A DNA stretch of 64,000 nt from Acidobacteria bacterium SCN 69-37 (lineage in GTDB: Bacteria; Acidobacteriota; Vicinamibacteria; Vicinamibacterales; SCN-69-37): NCBI GenBank assembly GCA_001724025.1, contig MEDJ01000006.1, positions 1 through 64,000 of the forward strand, read 5' to 3'. The notes below the pieces were generated by a model that worked only from the letters and a program-made list of their open reading frames with translations, did not search any database and was not told the origin of the DNA. Position numbers and translations under genes: made by a program. Shown piece by piece: positions 36,375 through 46,640 of the stretch; position 1 is the first letter of the stretch; the number at the start of each line of letters is the position of its first letter.

Positions 36375-37237
36375 GGCCGCACCTCGCCCGTGAGCACGAC
36401 GTTGGCCAGTTCCACCTCTGTCACCGCGCGGCCGGCCGCCGTATCGGCAAAGTGATATTCGCTCCGCAACAGGCGACGGACGTAGCCATAGGCGCCACGC
36501 GACTCGTAGTTGACGCCCGTCCGCATCTGCCCGGCGGCAGCCGACTCCGTCACCACTTCGACAGGCAGCGCGGTCTCGGGCGCGACCAGCACTTCGTGCC
36601 GGCCGTCAGCCGTGGCGACGACGTAGCGGTCGAGACCGCGGACGCGACCCGTCGAACGCCCGAAGCGTCGCTCCAGGTCGGCCCGACGCCCTGCCTGCCC
36701 GTCCGCCTTGGCCAGCAGACCCGCCGCACCGGTGGCCGGGGTCTCTGTCGTCCCCTCACCACCGCCCGCGAGGGTCGTCGTCGCACCGATCAGCCGGAGA
36801 TCGTCGGCCGACATCGGCCGCACGCGCCGGCCCTGGCCGTCGTAGAGCCGCGGCTCGGTCTCGCCATCGGTGAACTCGACCCGCGAGACCTGGAACGGGT
36901 TCGCCAGCCGGACCTGCCCGGCCGGTCCCTCGACCAACGCCGCCGGCGCGCGCTCGGCCGAGAGCGACGTGACCCATCGCCCGCCGCGCGATTCGCGGAC
37001 GATGTGCATGCGGACGTCGGGCCGCTGCCGCCCCATCGGCGCGCCGCTGGCCGTGACGCGTTTGTGCCTGACGACCAGATCGGCGCTGAAGTGCGGCGTC
37101 GCCCGCAGCGCCGCCGCAGCCGACGGCCCCGGGGCGCGCTGCTCGCCGCGCGCCCCGGCGTGAAGTCCGGTACCGAGCATTGCCATCGCCACGACGGCCA
37201 GCGCGGCGACCGTCGTGCGTTCCCATGACCTGCGCAT
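36371..37237 (-). CDS. Exported protein of unknown function, first gene of six-gene operon
   Basis: 288 residues with a signal sequence (VAALAVVAMAMLGTGLHAGA). The mature part begins with predicted beta strands (HFSADLVVRHKRVTASG, PDVRMHIVRESRGGRWVTSL) and ends with a beta-rich stretch (GYVRRLLRSEYHFADTAAG, VTEVELANVVLTGEV). The pattern resembles outer-membrane lipoprotein-carrier or sorting-like proteins, but no motif fixes this. I do not recognise a family. The ATG at 37237 has GGGGGTGA seven bases upstream. Its stop overlaps the lipase-lectin start by four bases. It is preceded by 0.3 kb of noncoding DNA, so the operon promoter is probably there. Confidence 0.7.
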   Translation of the reverse strand: MRRSWERTTVAALAVVAMAMLGTGLHAGARGEQRAPGPSAAAALRATPHFSADLVVRHKRVTASGAPMGRQRPDVRMHIVRESRGGRWVTSLSAERAPAALVEGPAGQVRLANPFQVSRVEFTDGETEPRLYDGQGRRVRPMSADDLRLIGATTTLAGGGEGTTETPATGAAGLLAKADGQAGRRADLERRFGRSTGRVRGLDRYVVATADGRHEVLVAPETALPVEVVTESAAAGQMRTGVNYESRGAYGYVRRLLRSEYHFADTAAGRAVTEVELANVVLTGEVRP

Positions 37238-37562
37238 GTTTCACCCCCTGGCAGCCTCGGCCGCGACATGCGGACGTGTGGCTGCACGGGGGTCGATAGA
37301 GCAAGCGGGATGCCCGAACCGCCTGGCGGGCAGCCGAGACTCAGATGGATGATTTCAGGCCGAATTTCGCTGAAACCAGTCGGTCGGCTGGCAAACAAGC
37401 GCGCGGAAGATCGCAGAATCCGCAACCGTCCAACCGACCGACGATCGCAGAAAACACAAACGGCCGCGACGTCACCGCGCGGCCGCGATCGTCCCTCGTA
37501 CTTGACGAAGGCCCTGCCTTCAGTGCAGTGTGTCAGCCTTCCAGCGCTTGTCGGAGAGAGAC
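37238..37562. other. Intergenic region between divergent operon and MFS transporter
   Basis: No gene was recognised. It holds an inverted repeat GTCGGTCGG (37379-37387) / CCGACCGAC (37434-37442), a direct repeat GATCGCAGAA at 37409-37418 and 37443-37452 (34-base period), and two CGGCCGCGA copies (37461, 37480). A TTGACG at 37502-37507 could be a -35 but a matching -10 is poor. The arrangement suggests regulator binding sites for the divergent genes. Confidence 0.4.
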
Positions 37563-37664
37563 ATGCTCATACACGCTCCCCAGGGACGTCGTCTGCCGAC
37601 GCCCGTGATGTACATCGACTACGCCGCGACCGGCGGAACCATCGACCGGCCATTCGCGCGCTGA
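37563..37664 (+). CDS. Possible 33-residue leader peptide ahead of the MFS transporter
   Basis: Short reading frame MLIHAPQGRRLPTPVMYIDY, ending DRPFAR, with a good Shine-Dalgarno (GGAGAG about five bases before ATG 37563). It ends 12 bases before the transporter start. No homology is recognised. It may be a leader or small protein, or an accidental frame. Confidence 0.35.
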   Translation: MLIHAPQGRRLPTPVMYIDYAATGGTIDRPFAR

Positions 37665-37676
37665 GGATCGCCACAC

Positions 37677-39209
37677 ATGGACAATCGGACCCGCCTGCTC
37701 CTTGCGAGCGTCACATCGATCGCCACCACGGCGTTCGGTTTCATGGTGCGCGCCCTGCTCCTGAACGAGTGGGGGGAAATCTTCAACCTGACGGAAACCC
37801 AGAAGGGCGCACTCCAGGGCGCCGGACTCTTCCCGTTCGCCGTCAGCATCATCCTCGTCTCGCTCATCGTCGATCGGGTCGGCTACGGCCGGATGATGGC
37901 CGTGGCCTGGATCGGGCACATCGCCGCCGCGATCCTCACGATGACCTCCGGCTCCTACACTCAGCTCTATGTCGGCACGCTCATCTTCGCGCTCGCCAAC
38001 GGCATCGTCGAGGGCGTGACGAACCCGGCGGTGGCCACGCTCTATCCGAAGGACAAGGTCCGCTACCTGAACATCCTGCACGCCGGCTGGGCCGGCGGCC
38101 TGGCCGTGGCCGGCATCCTGTTCATCGCCATGGGCAGCACGTCGTGGCAGCTGAAGATCGGCCTGTTCCTGCTGCCGGCGGTCATCTACGGCCTGATGAT
38201 GCTCGGCTGCAAGTTCCCCGTGCAGGAGCGCGTGTCGGCCGGCGTGTCCTACGAGGACATGATGAAGGAATTCGGCTGGGCCGGCTGCCTCATCGTCGCC
38301 TACTTCGTGGCGCTGGCCGTCGACGCGGTCGGACAGGGCATCTTCAACACGGGCCTGCCGCCCCTCGCCATCTGGACGATCACCCTGGTGCCCACGATCA
38401 TCTTCGCGGTGATGTACAAGAGCATGGGCCGCCCGGTGTTCGTGTTCCTGCTGCTCATCATGATCGTGCTGGCGACGACCGAACTCGGCACCGACAGCTG
38501 GGTGGCCGACCTGCTGACGCCGGTCCTCAAGGGCAACGCCGCCTGGGTGCTGGTCTACACGTCGACCATCATGGTGATCCTCCGCACCATGTCGTCCGGG
38601 CCGCTCGTGCGCGCGCTGACGCCCGTCGGCCTGCTCCTCGTCTGCTCGGCCATGGCCGCCGGCGGCCTGATGATGATGGCCGGAGCGGGTGCGTCAGGCC
38701 TGCTGGTGTTCCTGGCCGCCACGCTCTACGGCGCCGGCAAGGCGTTCTTCTGGCCGACCACGCTCGGCATCGTGGCCGAGCAGTTCCCGCGCGGCGGCGC
38801 CCTCACCCTCAACGCGATGGGCGGCATGGGCATGATCGCCGTCGGCGCGCTGGGCGCCCCATTCCTCGGCGCGATCCAGGATCAGCACATCGACCGCGTG
38901 CTGCTGAACGCGCAGCCGGCCATCCACGCGCAGATCACGGCGCCGGAACAGACCTTCCCGCTCATCCGCGGCCTGGGCGTCGGTCCGACGACCATCGGTC
39001 CATACCGACCCGTCGATCGCGAGAAGGAAGCGGCGTTGCCAGCCGACCAGCGGGCCACGGCCGCCACCCTGATCGGCGAGACGAAGCAGCGGACGCTGAA
39101 CCAGTTCGCCTACCTGCCGATGATCATGTTCGTCGGCTACGTCCTGCTGTTCATCTACTACCGCAGCCAGGGCGGCTACAAGGTGCAGGAACTGGGCGGG
39201 GGACATTAA
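37677..39209 (+). CDS. MFS transporter (sugar/solute type)
   Basis: 510 residues with about twelve hydrophobic segments in two bundles. The loop 2-3 region (DRVGYGRMMAVAWIGH) and the TM5-6 motifs are MFS-like; charged GFMVRALLLNEWGEIF near the start and a large cytoplasmic loop (about 395-470) before the last helix are notable. The start ATG 37677 follows a GAGGATC purine stretch. The transporter could import or export a sugar or drug; the family cannot decide. It is preceded by a possible leader ORF and ended by a strong intrinsic terminator. Confidence 0.83.
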   Translation: MDNRTRLLLASVTSIATTAFGFMVRALLLNEWGEIFNLTETQKGALQGAGLFPFAVSIILVSLIVDRVGYGRMMAVAWIGHIAAAILTMTSGSYTQLYVGTLIFALANGIVEGVTNPAVATLYPKDKVRYLNILHAGWAGGLAVAGILFIAMGSTSWQLKIGLFLLPAVIYGLMMLGCKFPVQERVSAGVSYEDMMKEFGWAGCLIVAYFVALAVDAVGQGIFNTGLPPLAIWTITLVPTIIFAVMYKSMGRPVFVFLLLIMIVLATTELGTDSWVADLLTPVLKGNAAWVLVYTSTIMVILRTMSSGPLVRALTPVGLLLVCSAMAAGGLMMMAGAGASGLLVFLAATLYGAGKAFFWPTTLGIVAEQFPRGGALTLNAMGGMGMIAVGALGAPFLGAIQDQHIDRVLLNAQPAIHAQITAPEQTFPLIRGLGVGPTTIGPYRPVDREKEAALPADQRATAATLIGETKQRTLNQFAYLPMIMFVGYVLLFIYYRSQGGYKVQELGGGH

Positions 39210-39224
39210 GACCCAGGTACGACG

Positions 39225-39252
39225 GGTACGACAGGCGAACGGGTACGACAGG
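39225..39252. repeat. GGTACGACAGG dispersed repeat
   Basis: Two copies of GGTACGACAGG (39225-39235, 39242-39252). The reverse complement occurs twice upstream of glpK (17344-17354, 17452-17462). Confidence 0.6.
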
Positions 39253-39260
39253 CGACAGGG

Positions 39261-39299
39261 GCGGGCCGGCGGAGTGAAACCGCCAGCCCGCTCTTTTTT
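39261..39299 (+). terminator. Rho-independent terminator of the MFS gene
   Basis: GC-rich arms GCGGGCCGGCGG / CCGCCAGCCCGC with one mismatch around AGTGAAA, followed immediately by TCTTTTTT. The clearest intrinsic terminator in the window. Confidence 0.88.
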
Positions 39300-39389
39300 C
39301 TTCAGGTTTCTTCAGGCGGCATCCCGGCCGATGATGAAGATGATGAAATAGGACCTCCTGTCGTCGTCCGTCGTACTTCAATCTCTTCT

Positions 39390-41288
<1,899 letters not shown>

Positions 41289-41339
41289 AGGCGAGGCCTT
41301 CCAGCCTCCTCCCCGCCTGTCGCCTCCCAGCCTTCTTCT

Positions 41340-41558
41340 TTATAGATACCCGAACAGTCCGCGCAGGGCCTCGTAGATCACGGCGCCGATCGCACGCATG
41401 AACGGCGCCACGTCGCGCGTGGTGAGTGCCGTCGACACGACATCGGCCCCGCCGACGGGATCGGTAATGAGCAGCCAGATCGTCGCCCCGGCCAACGTCG
41501 CCGCGACGAGGCCAATCGTCGCGATCAGACTGACGCTCCAGCGCGCGAAGCTGCTCAT
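41340..41558 (-). CDS. Small single-helix membrane protein
   Basis: 72 residues with one strong hydrophobic segment (LIATIGLVAATLAGATIWLLI, residues about 11-31) and a hydrophobic C-terminal tail. No family is recognised. The ATG at 41558 lacks a good ribosome-binding site. It is convergent with uup. Confidence 0.55.
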   Translation of the reverse strand: MSSFARWSVSLIATIGLVAATLAGATIWLLITDPVGGADVVSTALTTRDVAPFMRAIGAVIYEALRGLFGYL

Positions 41559-41634
41559 AAGGCGTCAAGTGTAGCATCGCCCCTGTCGACACCGCGGCAC
41601 CGCCCACCGCGACGCCCCGCGATCGGCTCGTGGC

Positions 41635-42984
41635 TCAGAACTCGGGCGCGCTGGCCTGGAGGGGTCTGTCGATCGCCGTCAGTGCCTCGGCCGTGACCGT
41701 CGCGTCACCGACGACCACGACCGTGGCCTCGTCCGGCCGGATGTGGCGTCGCGCCACATCGAGCACCTGATCGGCGCCGATTGCCTCGATTGCCGGCACG
41801 AAGCGATCGAACGTGTCGTCGGGCAGGCCGTGGACCGCGAGCTGGGTCGCGGCCCGCGCCACCTGGCCGGCCGTCTCGAAATTGCGGACGTATCCGCGCG
41901 TGAGCGACGCCGAGGCCGCCGCCAGTTCCTCCGGCGCGATCGCCGCCTCGCGCATGCGCCCCAGTTCCGCGATCACGTCACGCACGGCGCCGGCCGTGGC
42001 ATCGCTCTGCACGCTGGTCTCGCACGCGAACGACCCCGCCGCCCGACGGAAGTCGAACGACGTGTGCGCCCCGTACGTGATGCCCTGCTCCTCGCGCAGC
42101 CGACGATTGATCCGGCTGGTGAACTGACCGCCGAGCACGGCGTTCAGCACGACGAGCGCGTGATAGTCCTCCGTCGACCGGCCCGGAGCCAGGTGACCGA
42201 TGCGCAGTTCGGACTGCGCCGCGCCCGGCCGATCCACCAGGTGGATGCGGCGGTCGGGCGCCACGACCGGCCTGTCGATCCGCGACGACCCGATCGTGGC
42301 ATCCCACGCGTCGAAGACCCGCCGCGCTGCGGCGGCCACGTCCACGGCCACCACGTCGCCCACGACGATGAGCGTCGCGACGGCCGGTCCGATGTGCCCG
42401 GCCCAGAACCCGCGGACATCGTCGACCGTCGTGGCCTCGAGGGCCCGCGTCGTGCCCAGCGCCCCGTGCCCGTACGCGTGATCGCCGAAGACCGCCGACA
42501 CGTACGCCCTGTCGGCCACCGTGCCCGCCGATCGACTCAGTTGACGCAATCGATTCACGCGCAGCTCGCGGATCCGCGCGAAGTCGGCGGCCTCGAGCCG
42601 CGGCTGCCGCACGACCGACGCCAGCAGTTCGAGCGTGCGCTCGATCTGGCGCGCCAGGCCCGCCGACGACATCGTCATCGCGTCGGGTCCGACATCGATG
42701 TCGAGGTGCGTCCCGAGCCGCGCGAATGCTTCGGCCACGCCGATCGCGTCCAGGTCGCCGGCGCCCTCGTCGAGCAGGTCGCCCGTCAGGCTCGCCAACC
42801 CGTGCCGGTCCGCCGGATCGTCACCCGTACCGCGGGCGATCACGAGCGTTGTAGTGGCCACGGGAATGGCCCCGTAGGGAATCGTCCAGATGCGCAGGCC
42901 ATTGTCGAGCGCCTCGCGGACGATGCGCGGGAAGCGGACGGGCACGGGCGTGCCCGCGCCGGGCCTGGTGAAGCGGGCGCTCAT
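41635..42984 (-). CDS. M16-family peptidase-like protein, non-catalytic partner
   Basis: 449 residues of insulinase/pitrilysin (M16) fold. The zinc motif HxxEH is replaced by GLASLTGDLLDEG, so it should not bind zinc. The C-terminal half keeps the R/Y-containing substrate loop INRRLREEQGITYGAHTSFD and LNAVLGGQFTSR. In bacteria M16 proteins often act as heterodimers of one catalytic and one inactive subunit; the gene directly upstream (overlapping by four bases) is the catalytic one. Predicted location is cytoplasmic or periplasmic; no signal peptide is seen. A role in proteolysis or peptide clearance is inferred. Confidence 0.88.
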   Translation of the reverse strand: MSARFTRPGAGTPVPVRFPRIVREALDNGLRIWTIPYGAIPVATTTLVIARGTGDDPADRHGLASLTGDLLDEGAGDLDAIGVAEAFARLGTHLDIDVGPDAMTMSSAGLARQIERTLELLASVVRQPRLEAADFARIRELRVNRLRQLSRSAGTVADRAYVSAVFGDHAYGHGALGTTRALEATTVDDVRGFWAGHIGPAVATLIVVGDVVAVDVAAAARRVFDAWDATIGSSRIDRPVVAPDRRIHLVDRPGAAQSELRIGHLAPGRSTEDYHALVVLNAVLGGQFTSRINRRLREEQGITYGAHTSFDFRRAAGSFACETSVQSDATAGAVRDVIAELGRMREAAIAPEELAAASASLTRGYVRNFETAGQVARAATQLAVHGLPDDTFDRFVPAIEAIGADQVLDVARRHIRPDEATVVVVGDATVTAEALTAIDRPLQASAPEF

Positions 42985-44294
42985 GCCCGTCCCCCTTCCA
43001 CGCGCTCGGCATCGCCGGGCGCGGTCTCGATGGTGCCGGCCGGCATCACGGCCAGCCGCGTCGCGCGCCCGGGTGCGAGCCAGCGTGCAGCCGCCTCGCG
43101 CAACGACGCGCGCGTGGCCGACAGGTAGCGATCGAGATCGACCTGAAAGGCGTCGGGCTCACCGCGATACGTGTGATACGCGTTGAGCTGATCGGCCTTG
43201 CCGCCGAAGCCGCCGAGCGCCTGCACGCGATAGACGAACGCGGTCTCGGCCTGCGCCCGGCCCCGCTCCACCTCGTCGTCTGTCGGCCCGTCGGTGGCGA
43301 AGCGCGCAACCTCGTCGTGGATCGCGGCTTCGAGCGTCTCGAGCGTCTGGCCCGGCGCGGCCGACGCGATGATCTGGAACGTCCCGCCGAGTTCGCGTGA
43401 GGTCTGGCCGGCCGCCAGTTCCACGGCCACGCGACGCTCGTGGATCAGCCGGCTGTAGAGCCGCGACGTGCGGCCGTTGGCGAGCAGGTCCGAGACCAGA
43501 TCGAGTTCCGCATCGTCGGCCCCGAACAGCGGCGGCGACGGCCACGCGAGATAGAGACGCGCCAGTTCCACGCGATCCTCCATCACCAGGCGTCGCGGCG
43601 CCGATGCGGCTTCGGGCGTCTCGACCGGCAGGACCGGTTCACCTGCCGGAATCCCGCCGTAGAGTTCCTCGACCTCGCGCAGCACCGCACGCGTCTCGAC
43701 ATCGCCCGCAATGACGAGCGATGCATTGCCGGGATGGTAGTAGCGCGCGAAGAACGCCTGCACGTCCTCGAGCGTCGCCGCCTCCAGGTCGGCGGGCTCG
43801 CCAATCGTCGGCCAGTGGTAGGGGTGCGACGGGGGGAACATCGCCGACATCAGCGTGAACGACGCGAGGCCGTACGGGCGGTTCTCGTAGCTCTGTCGCC
43901 GCTCGTTCAGCACGACGCCGCGCTGCGTGTCGAGCCGCGCCTGCGTGAGGGCCGGCAGCAGCCAGCCCATGCGGTCGGCCTCCATCCACAACGCGAGCCG
44001 CAGGGCGCCGGCCGGCACCAGCTGCCAGTAGTTGGTGCGATCCGGACTCGTCGATCCGTTCAGTGCCGCACCCGCCTCCTGGAGCGGGCCGAAGTAGCCA
44101 TCGGGCTGGTGCGCCGATCCCTCGAACATCAGGTGTTCGAACAGGTGCGCGAGCCCTGTCCGTCCCGGCTGTTCGTTCTTCGACCCGACGTGGTACCACA
44201 CGTTCACCGCCACCAGCGGCATCCGGTGATCCTCGTGCACGATGACGTCGAGGCCGTTGTCGAGCGTGGCGCGCGTGTACGGCACCGACAGCAT
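42981..44294 (-). CDS. M16-family zinc metallopeptidase, catalytic subunit
   Basis: 437 residues. The zinc motif is intact as HLFEH at residues 50-54 (GLAHLFEHLMFEG) with a downstream glutamate in NERRQSYENRPYG, the usual M16 third ligand. YHVGSKNEQPGRTG precedes the site as in most bacterial M16 enzymes. No N-terminal signal is visible, so it may act in the cytoplasm. It ends overlapping the non-catalytic partner by four bases and starts three bases after the Mrp gene, forming a three-gene operon. Substrate unknown. Confidence 0.92.
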   Translation of the reverse strand: MLSVPYTRATLDNGLDVIVHEDHRMPLVAVNVWYHVGSKNEQPGRTGLAHLFEHLMFEGSAHQPDGYFGPLQEAGAALNGSTSPDRTNYWQLVPAGALRLALWMEADRMGWLLPALTQARLDTQRGVVLNERRQSYENRPYGLASFTLMSAMFPPSHPYHWPTIGEPADLEAATLEDVQAFFARYYHPGNASLVIAGDVETRAVLREVEELYGGIPAGEPVLPVETPEAASAPRRLVMEDRVELARLYLAWPSPPLFGADDAELDLVSDLLANGRTSRLYSRLIHERRVAVELAAGQTSRELGGTFQIIASAAPGQTLETLEAAIHDEVARFATDGPTDDEVERGRAQAETAFVYRVQALGGFGGKADQLNAYHTYRGEPDAFQVDLDRYLSATRASLREAAARWLAPGRATRLAVMPAGTIETAPGDAERVEGGRA

Positions 44295-44297
44295 CTG

Positions 44298-45377
44298 CTA
44301 CCGGACCTCGGTCATCGGGATCGCCCGCGAAGCGAACGATGCGATCGACACCTGCTGCGCGACGCGCTCGGCCGCCGCCATGATGGCCACGGCCGGGGCC
44401 GAGTCGGGATCGGCCAGCACGACGGGGTGTCCCGCATCACCGGCCGACCGCACGCGTTCCTGCAGCGGCACGTGGCCGAGGAACGGCACCGACAACTCGT
44501 GCGCCAGCGCCTCGCCGCCGCCCTTGCCGAAGACGTCGGCCTCGCGCCCGCACCCGGCGCACACGAAGTGGCTCATGTTCTCGATCAGCCCCAGCGTCGG
44601 GATGTTCAGCTTGCGGTACATGTGCACCGCCCGTCGCGTATCGGCCACCGAGACCGTCTGCGGCGTCGTCACCAGCACGGCGCCGGCCACGGCCACCGAC
44701 TGGCTGAGGCTCAGCGCCACGTCGCCCGTGCCAGGCGGCATGTCGACGATGAGGTAGTCGAGGTTGTCCCAGCGCACCTCGCGGAAGAACTGCTGGATCG
44801 TCTGGTGCAGCATCGGCCCACGCCAGATGATCGGGGCATCGTCATCGGTGAGGAAACCGACCGACACGGCCTGGATGCCGTGGCCCTCGGCCGGCAGGAT
44901 CTTCTGGCCGTCGGTCTGCAGCTGCGTGCGCAGGCCGAGCATGATCGGCACGTTCGGGCCGTAGATGTCGCCATCGAGGATGCCCACGCGGCTGCCGCGG
45001 CGCGCCAGGGCCGCGGCCAGGTTCACGGCCATCGTAGTCTTGCCCACGCCGCCCTTGCCCGCACCGACGGCAATGATGTTCTTCACGCCCTCGATGGGCA
45101 CCCGGCCGCCCACGGGTGACGTGGCCCGCACCGCGGCCGTCATCTCGATGTCGACACGGCTGACGCCGGGCAGCGCCGCGACCACGGCGTGTGCCTGATC
45201 GCGCAGCAGATCCTTGACCGGACAGGCCGGCGTCGTGAGTTCGATGGTGAACGCGACCTCCCCGCCACGCAGTCGCAGGTTCTTCACGAACCCGAGCGTG
45301 ACGATGTCCTTGTGGAGATCGGGATCCTTGACGACGCGCAGCGCGTCGAGCACCGCGGCTTCCGAGAGAGCACTCAT
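44298..45377 (-). CDS. Mrp/ApbC-type iron-sulfur carrier P-loop ATPase
   Basis: 359 residues. N-terminal MIP18/DUF59 domain (about 5-80: ALRVVKDPDLHKDIVTLGFVKN, TTPACPVKD) followed by a ParA/MinD-like ATPase with deviant Walker A AVGAGKGGVGKTTMAVNLA, DGDIYGPNVPIMLGL and DMPPGTGD. Two cysteines in HFVCAGCGRE form the CxxC cluster-binding motif. It binds and transfers Fe-S clusters in the cytoplasm. I start it at ATG 45377 (MSALSEAAV); the upstream in-frame extension reads through a hairpin repeat. It leads the operon with the two M16 genes, an unusual pairing. Confidence 0.93.
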   Translation of the reverse strand: MSALSEAAVLDALRVVKDPDLHKDIVTLGFVKNLRLRGGEVAFTIELTTPACPVKDLLRDQAHAVVAALPGVSRVDIEMTAAVRATSPVGGRVPIEGVKNIIAVGAGKGGVGKTTMAVNLAAALARRGSRVGILDGDIYGPNVPIMLGLRTQLQTDGQKILPAEGHGIQAVSVGFLTDDDAPIIWRGPMLHQTIQQFFREVRWDNLDYLIVDMPPGTGDVALSLSQSVAVAGAVLVTTPQTVSVADTRRAVHMYRKLNIPTLGLIENMSHFVCAGCGREADVFGKGGGEALAHELSVPFLGHVPLQERVRSAGDAGHPVVLADPDSAPAVAIMAAAERVAQQVSIASFASRAIPMTEVR

Positions 45378-45438
45378 CAGATGATTGTATGTCGCGGGAC
45401 CCGAGCGGTCTTGCGCGCGCGCAAGCCCGCTGGTGTTC

Positions 45439-45618
45439 CCCCGGGGCTGAAGCCCCGGGGCTCCGAATGCAGACGCCCCGGCAGCGGCGACGACGCCCTT
45501 CGGAACCGCGGGGCTTCCGCCTTCGCCAAGGCTTCGGCGGACCACCGTAGCCTCGCGCGACGATGGTCAGCCCCGGGGAGACGCCCCTCTTCGGAGCCCT
45601 GGGGCTTCAGCCCCAGGG
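45439..45618. repeat. Inverted hairpin pair, copies 8 and 9
   Basis: CCCCGGGGC-TGAA-GCCCCGGGG at 45439-45460 and CCCTGGGGC-TTCA-GCCCCAGGG at 45597-45618, in opposite orientation, flank 136 bases with no recognisable gene. GTGTTCCCCC before copy 8 matches the flank of copy 3 at 17150. It lies between the Mrp start and the end of the small membrane protein gene. Confidence 0.85.
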
Positions 45619-45627
45619 GGACGCCCG

Positions 45628-46011
45628 CTACGCCACGCCGCGCGGCGGGCGGCCGAACGCGCGCCGGGCATCGTCATTGAGCAGCGCCCAGAGGCTGTAA
45701 ACGGCCAGCGCCGTGCCGAACGGCAGCGCACACAGGTTGGGGACGGCCAGCAGCAGCGCGCTGACCCGGGCCCCGCGGCGCCGGGCCACCAGCCCGCGGC
45801 CGGTCACGATCATCAGGACGCCGGCCGGCACCAGCATCAGGCCGGCGGCCGCCAGCACCCACGTCACGGCCATGACGGCACCGGGCGCCGACGCGCCGGA
45901 CACGAGGGTGGCCGCCCCGGCCGCCAGCAGCAGGAACGAGACACCCGTCAACGCGCCGATCCAGCCGGCCAGCACGTGGAGCCAGCCGAGCGTATCGAGG
46001 TGGACGTGCAT
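45628..46011 (-). CDS. Small polytopic membrane protein
   Basis: 127 residues with three to four hydrophobic helices (WLHVLAGWIGALTGVSFLLLAAG, AVMAVTWVLAAAGLMLVPAGVLMIV, SALLLAVPNLCALPFGTALAVYSLWALL). No enzyme motif and no named family recognised. It starts five bases after the J-domain-like gene, so the two are probably co-expressed. Low-level resemblance to small DUF-type membrane proteins with a histidine-rich N-terminus. Confidence 0.6.
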   Translation of the reverse strand: MHVHLDTLGWLHVLAGWIGALTGVSFLLLAAGAATLVSGASAPGAVMAVTWVLAAAGLMLVPAGVLMIVTGRGLVARRRGARVSALLLAVPNLCALPFGTALAVYSLWALLNDDARRAFGRPPRGVA

Positions 46012-46016
46012 GACGG

Positions 46017-46283
46017 TCAGCGCGCCCGGGAATCGGGATGCTGGAAGAACGACGACTGGATGCGGTCGAGCACCGCGGTCATCTCGAGGAAATCGACGGC
46101 CACGTCGCGCCGGACCGGCGAAGCGGTGCCGGCCGACCAGGCGTCGGCAGGACTGCCGGCGACGACATCGGGCAGATAGGCGAAATCAGGATGCGCACGA
46201 CGCACCAGCCGGGCGCACACGCGACGGACCTCGACGGGATGTGCCGAACGGGAAAGCCCGACGATGTCGAAGAGGTCGTGCAC
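46017..46283 (-). CDS. J-domain-like small protein
   Basis: 88 residues. The N-terminal DLFDIVGLSRSAHPVEVRRVCARLVRRAHPD resembles helices I-III of a DnaJ J-domain, with the invariant HPD at 31-33. The remainder lacks helices or G/F regions of a full co-chaperone. If real it may stimulate a DnaK protein; the short length and divergent helix II keep this tentative. It follows the CpXC gene by 27 bases and is five bases ahead of the small membrane protein. Confidence 0.58.
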   Translation of the reverse strand: MHDLFDIVGLSRSAHPVEVRRVCARLVRRAHPDFAYLPDVVAGSPADAWSAGTASPVRRDVAVDFLEMTAVLDRIQSSFFQHPDSRAR

Positions 46284-46310
46284 GGGCCTGACCAGGCGAC
46301 CGGGATGCGC

Positions 46311-46541
46311 TCAGCGTGCGCCGAGCGTCGTGTGCAGCTCGCGGCGGACGTCTTCGTCGAGCAGGTCGAGATCCATCGAGCTCTCGCACTCGTCGCAGAG
46401 CAGTTCCACGAGCGCCGGTCGACCTTCCTCCTGGGCCGGCTGCAGCTGCCCCTCGCTGACCCGCACCAGGTGCATCTGAAGGGTCTTGGCGAGGAAATTC
46501 TCAGAATTCCCGCAATGCGGGCACGTCAAGGACAAGATCAT
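46311..46541 (-). CDS. CpXC-type small zinc-ribbon protein
   Basis: 76 residues with two metal-binding pairs: LTCPHCGN near residue 7 and LLCDECESS near residue 49. This is the layout of small CpXC zinc-ribbon proteins, whose function is unknown to me. ATG 46541 has GGAG five bases upstream. It lies 99 bases after addA on the same strand, so it may be transcribed with the repair genes or from its own promoter. Confidence 0.68.
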   Translation of the reverse strand: MILSLTCPHCGNSENFLAKTLQMHLVRVSEGQLQPAQEEGRPALVELLCDECESSMDLDLLDEDVRRELHTTLGAR

Positions 46542-46640
46542 CGACTCCGTTTCAAGGCTCGATCCGCGAGCCCGGCAAGAGTCTATCGCAAGACACCCGT
46601 ACGCCGGCCGGCTTTTTCTGACGTCCCCGGCACCGAAAAA

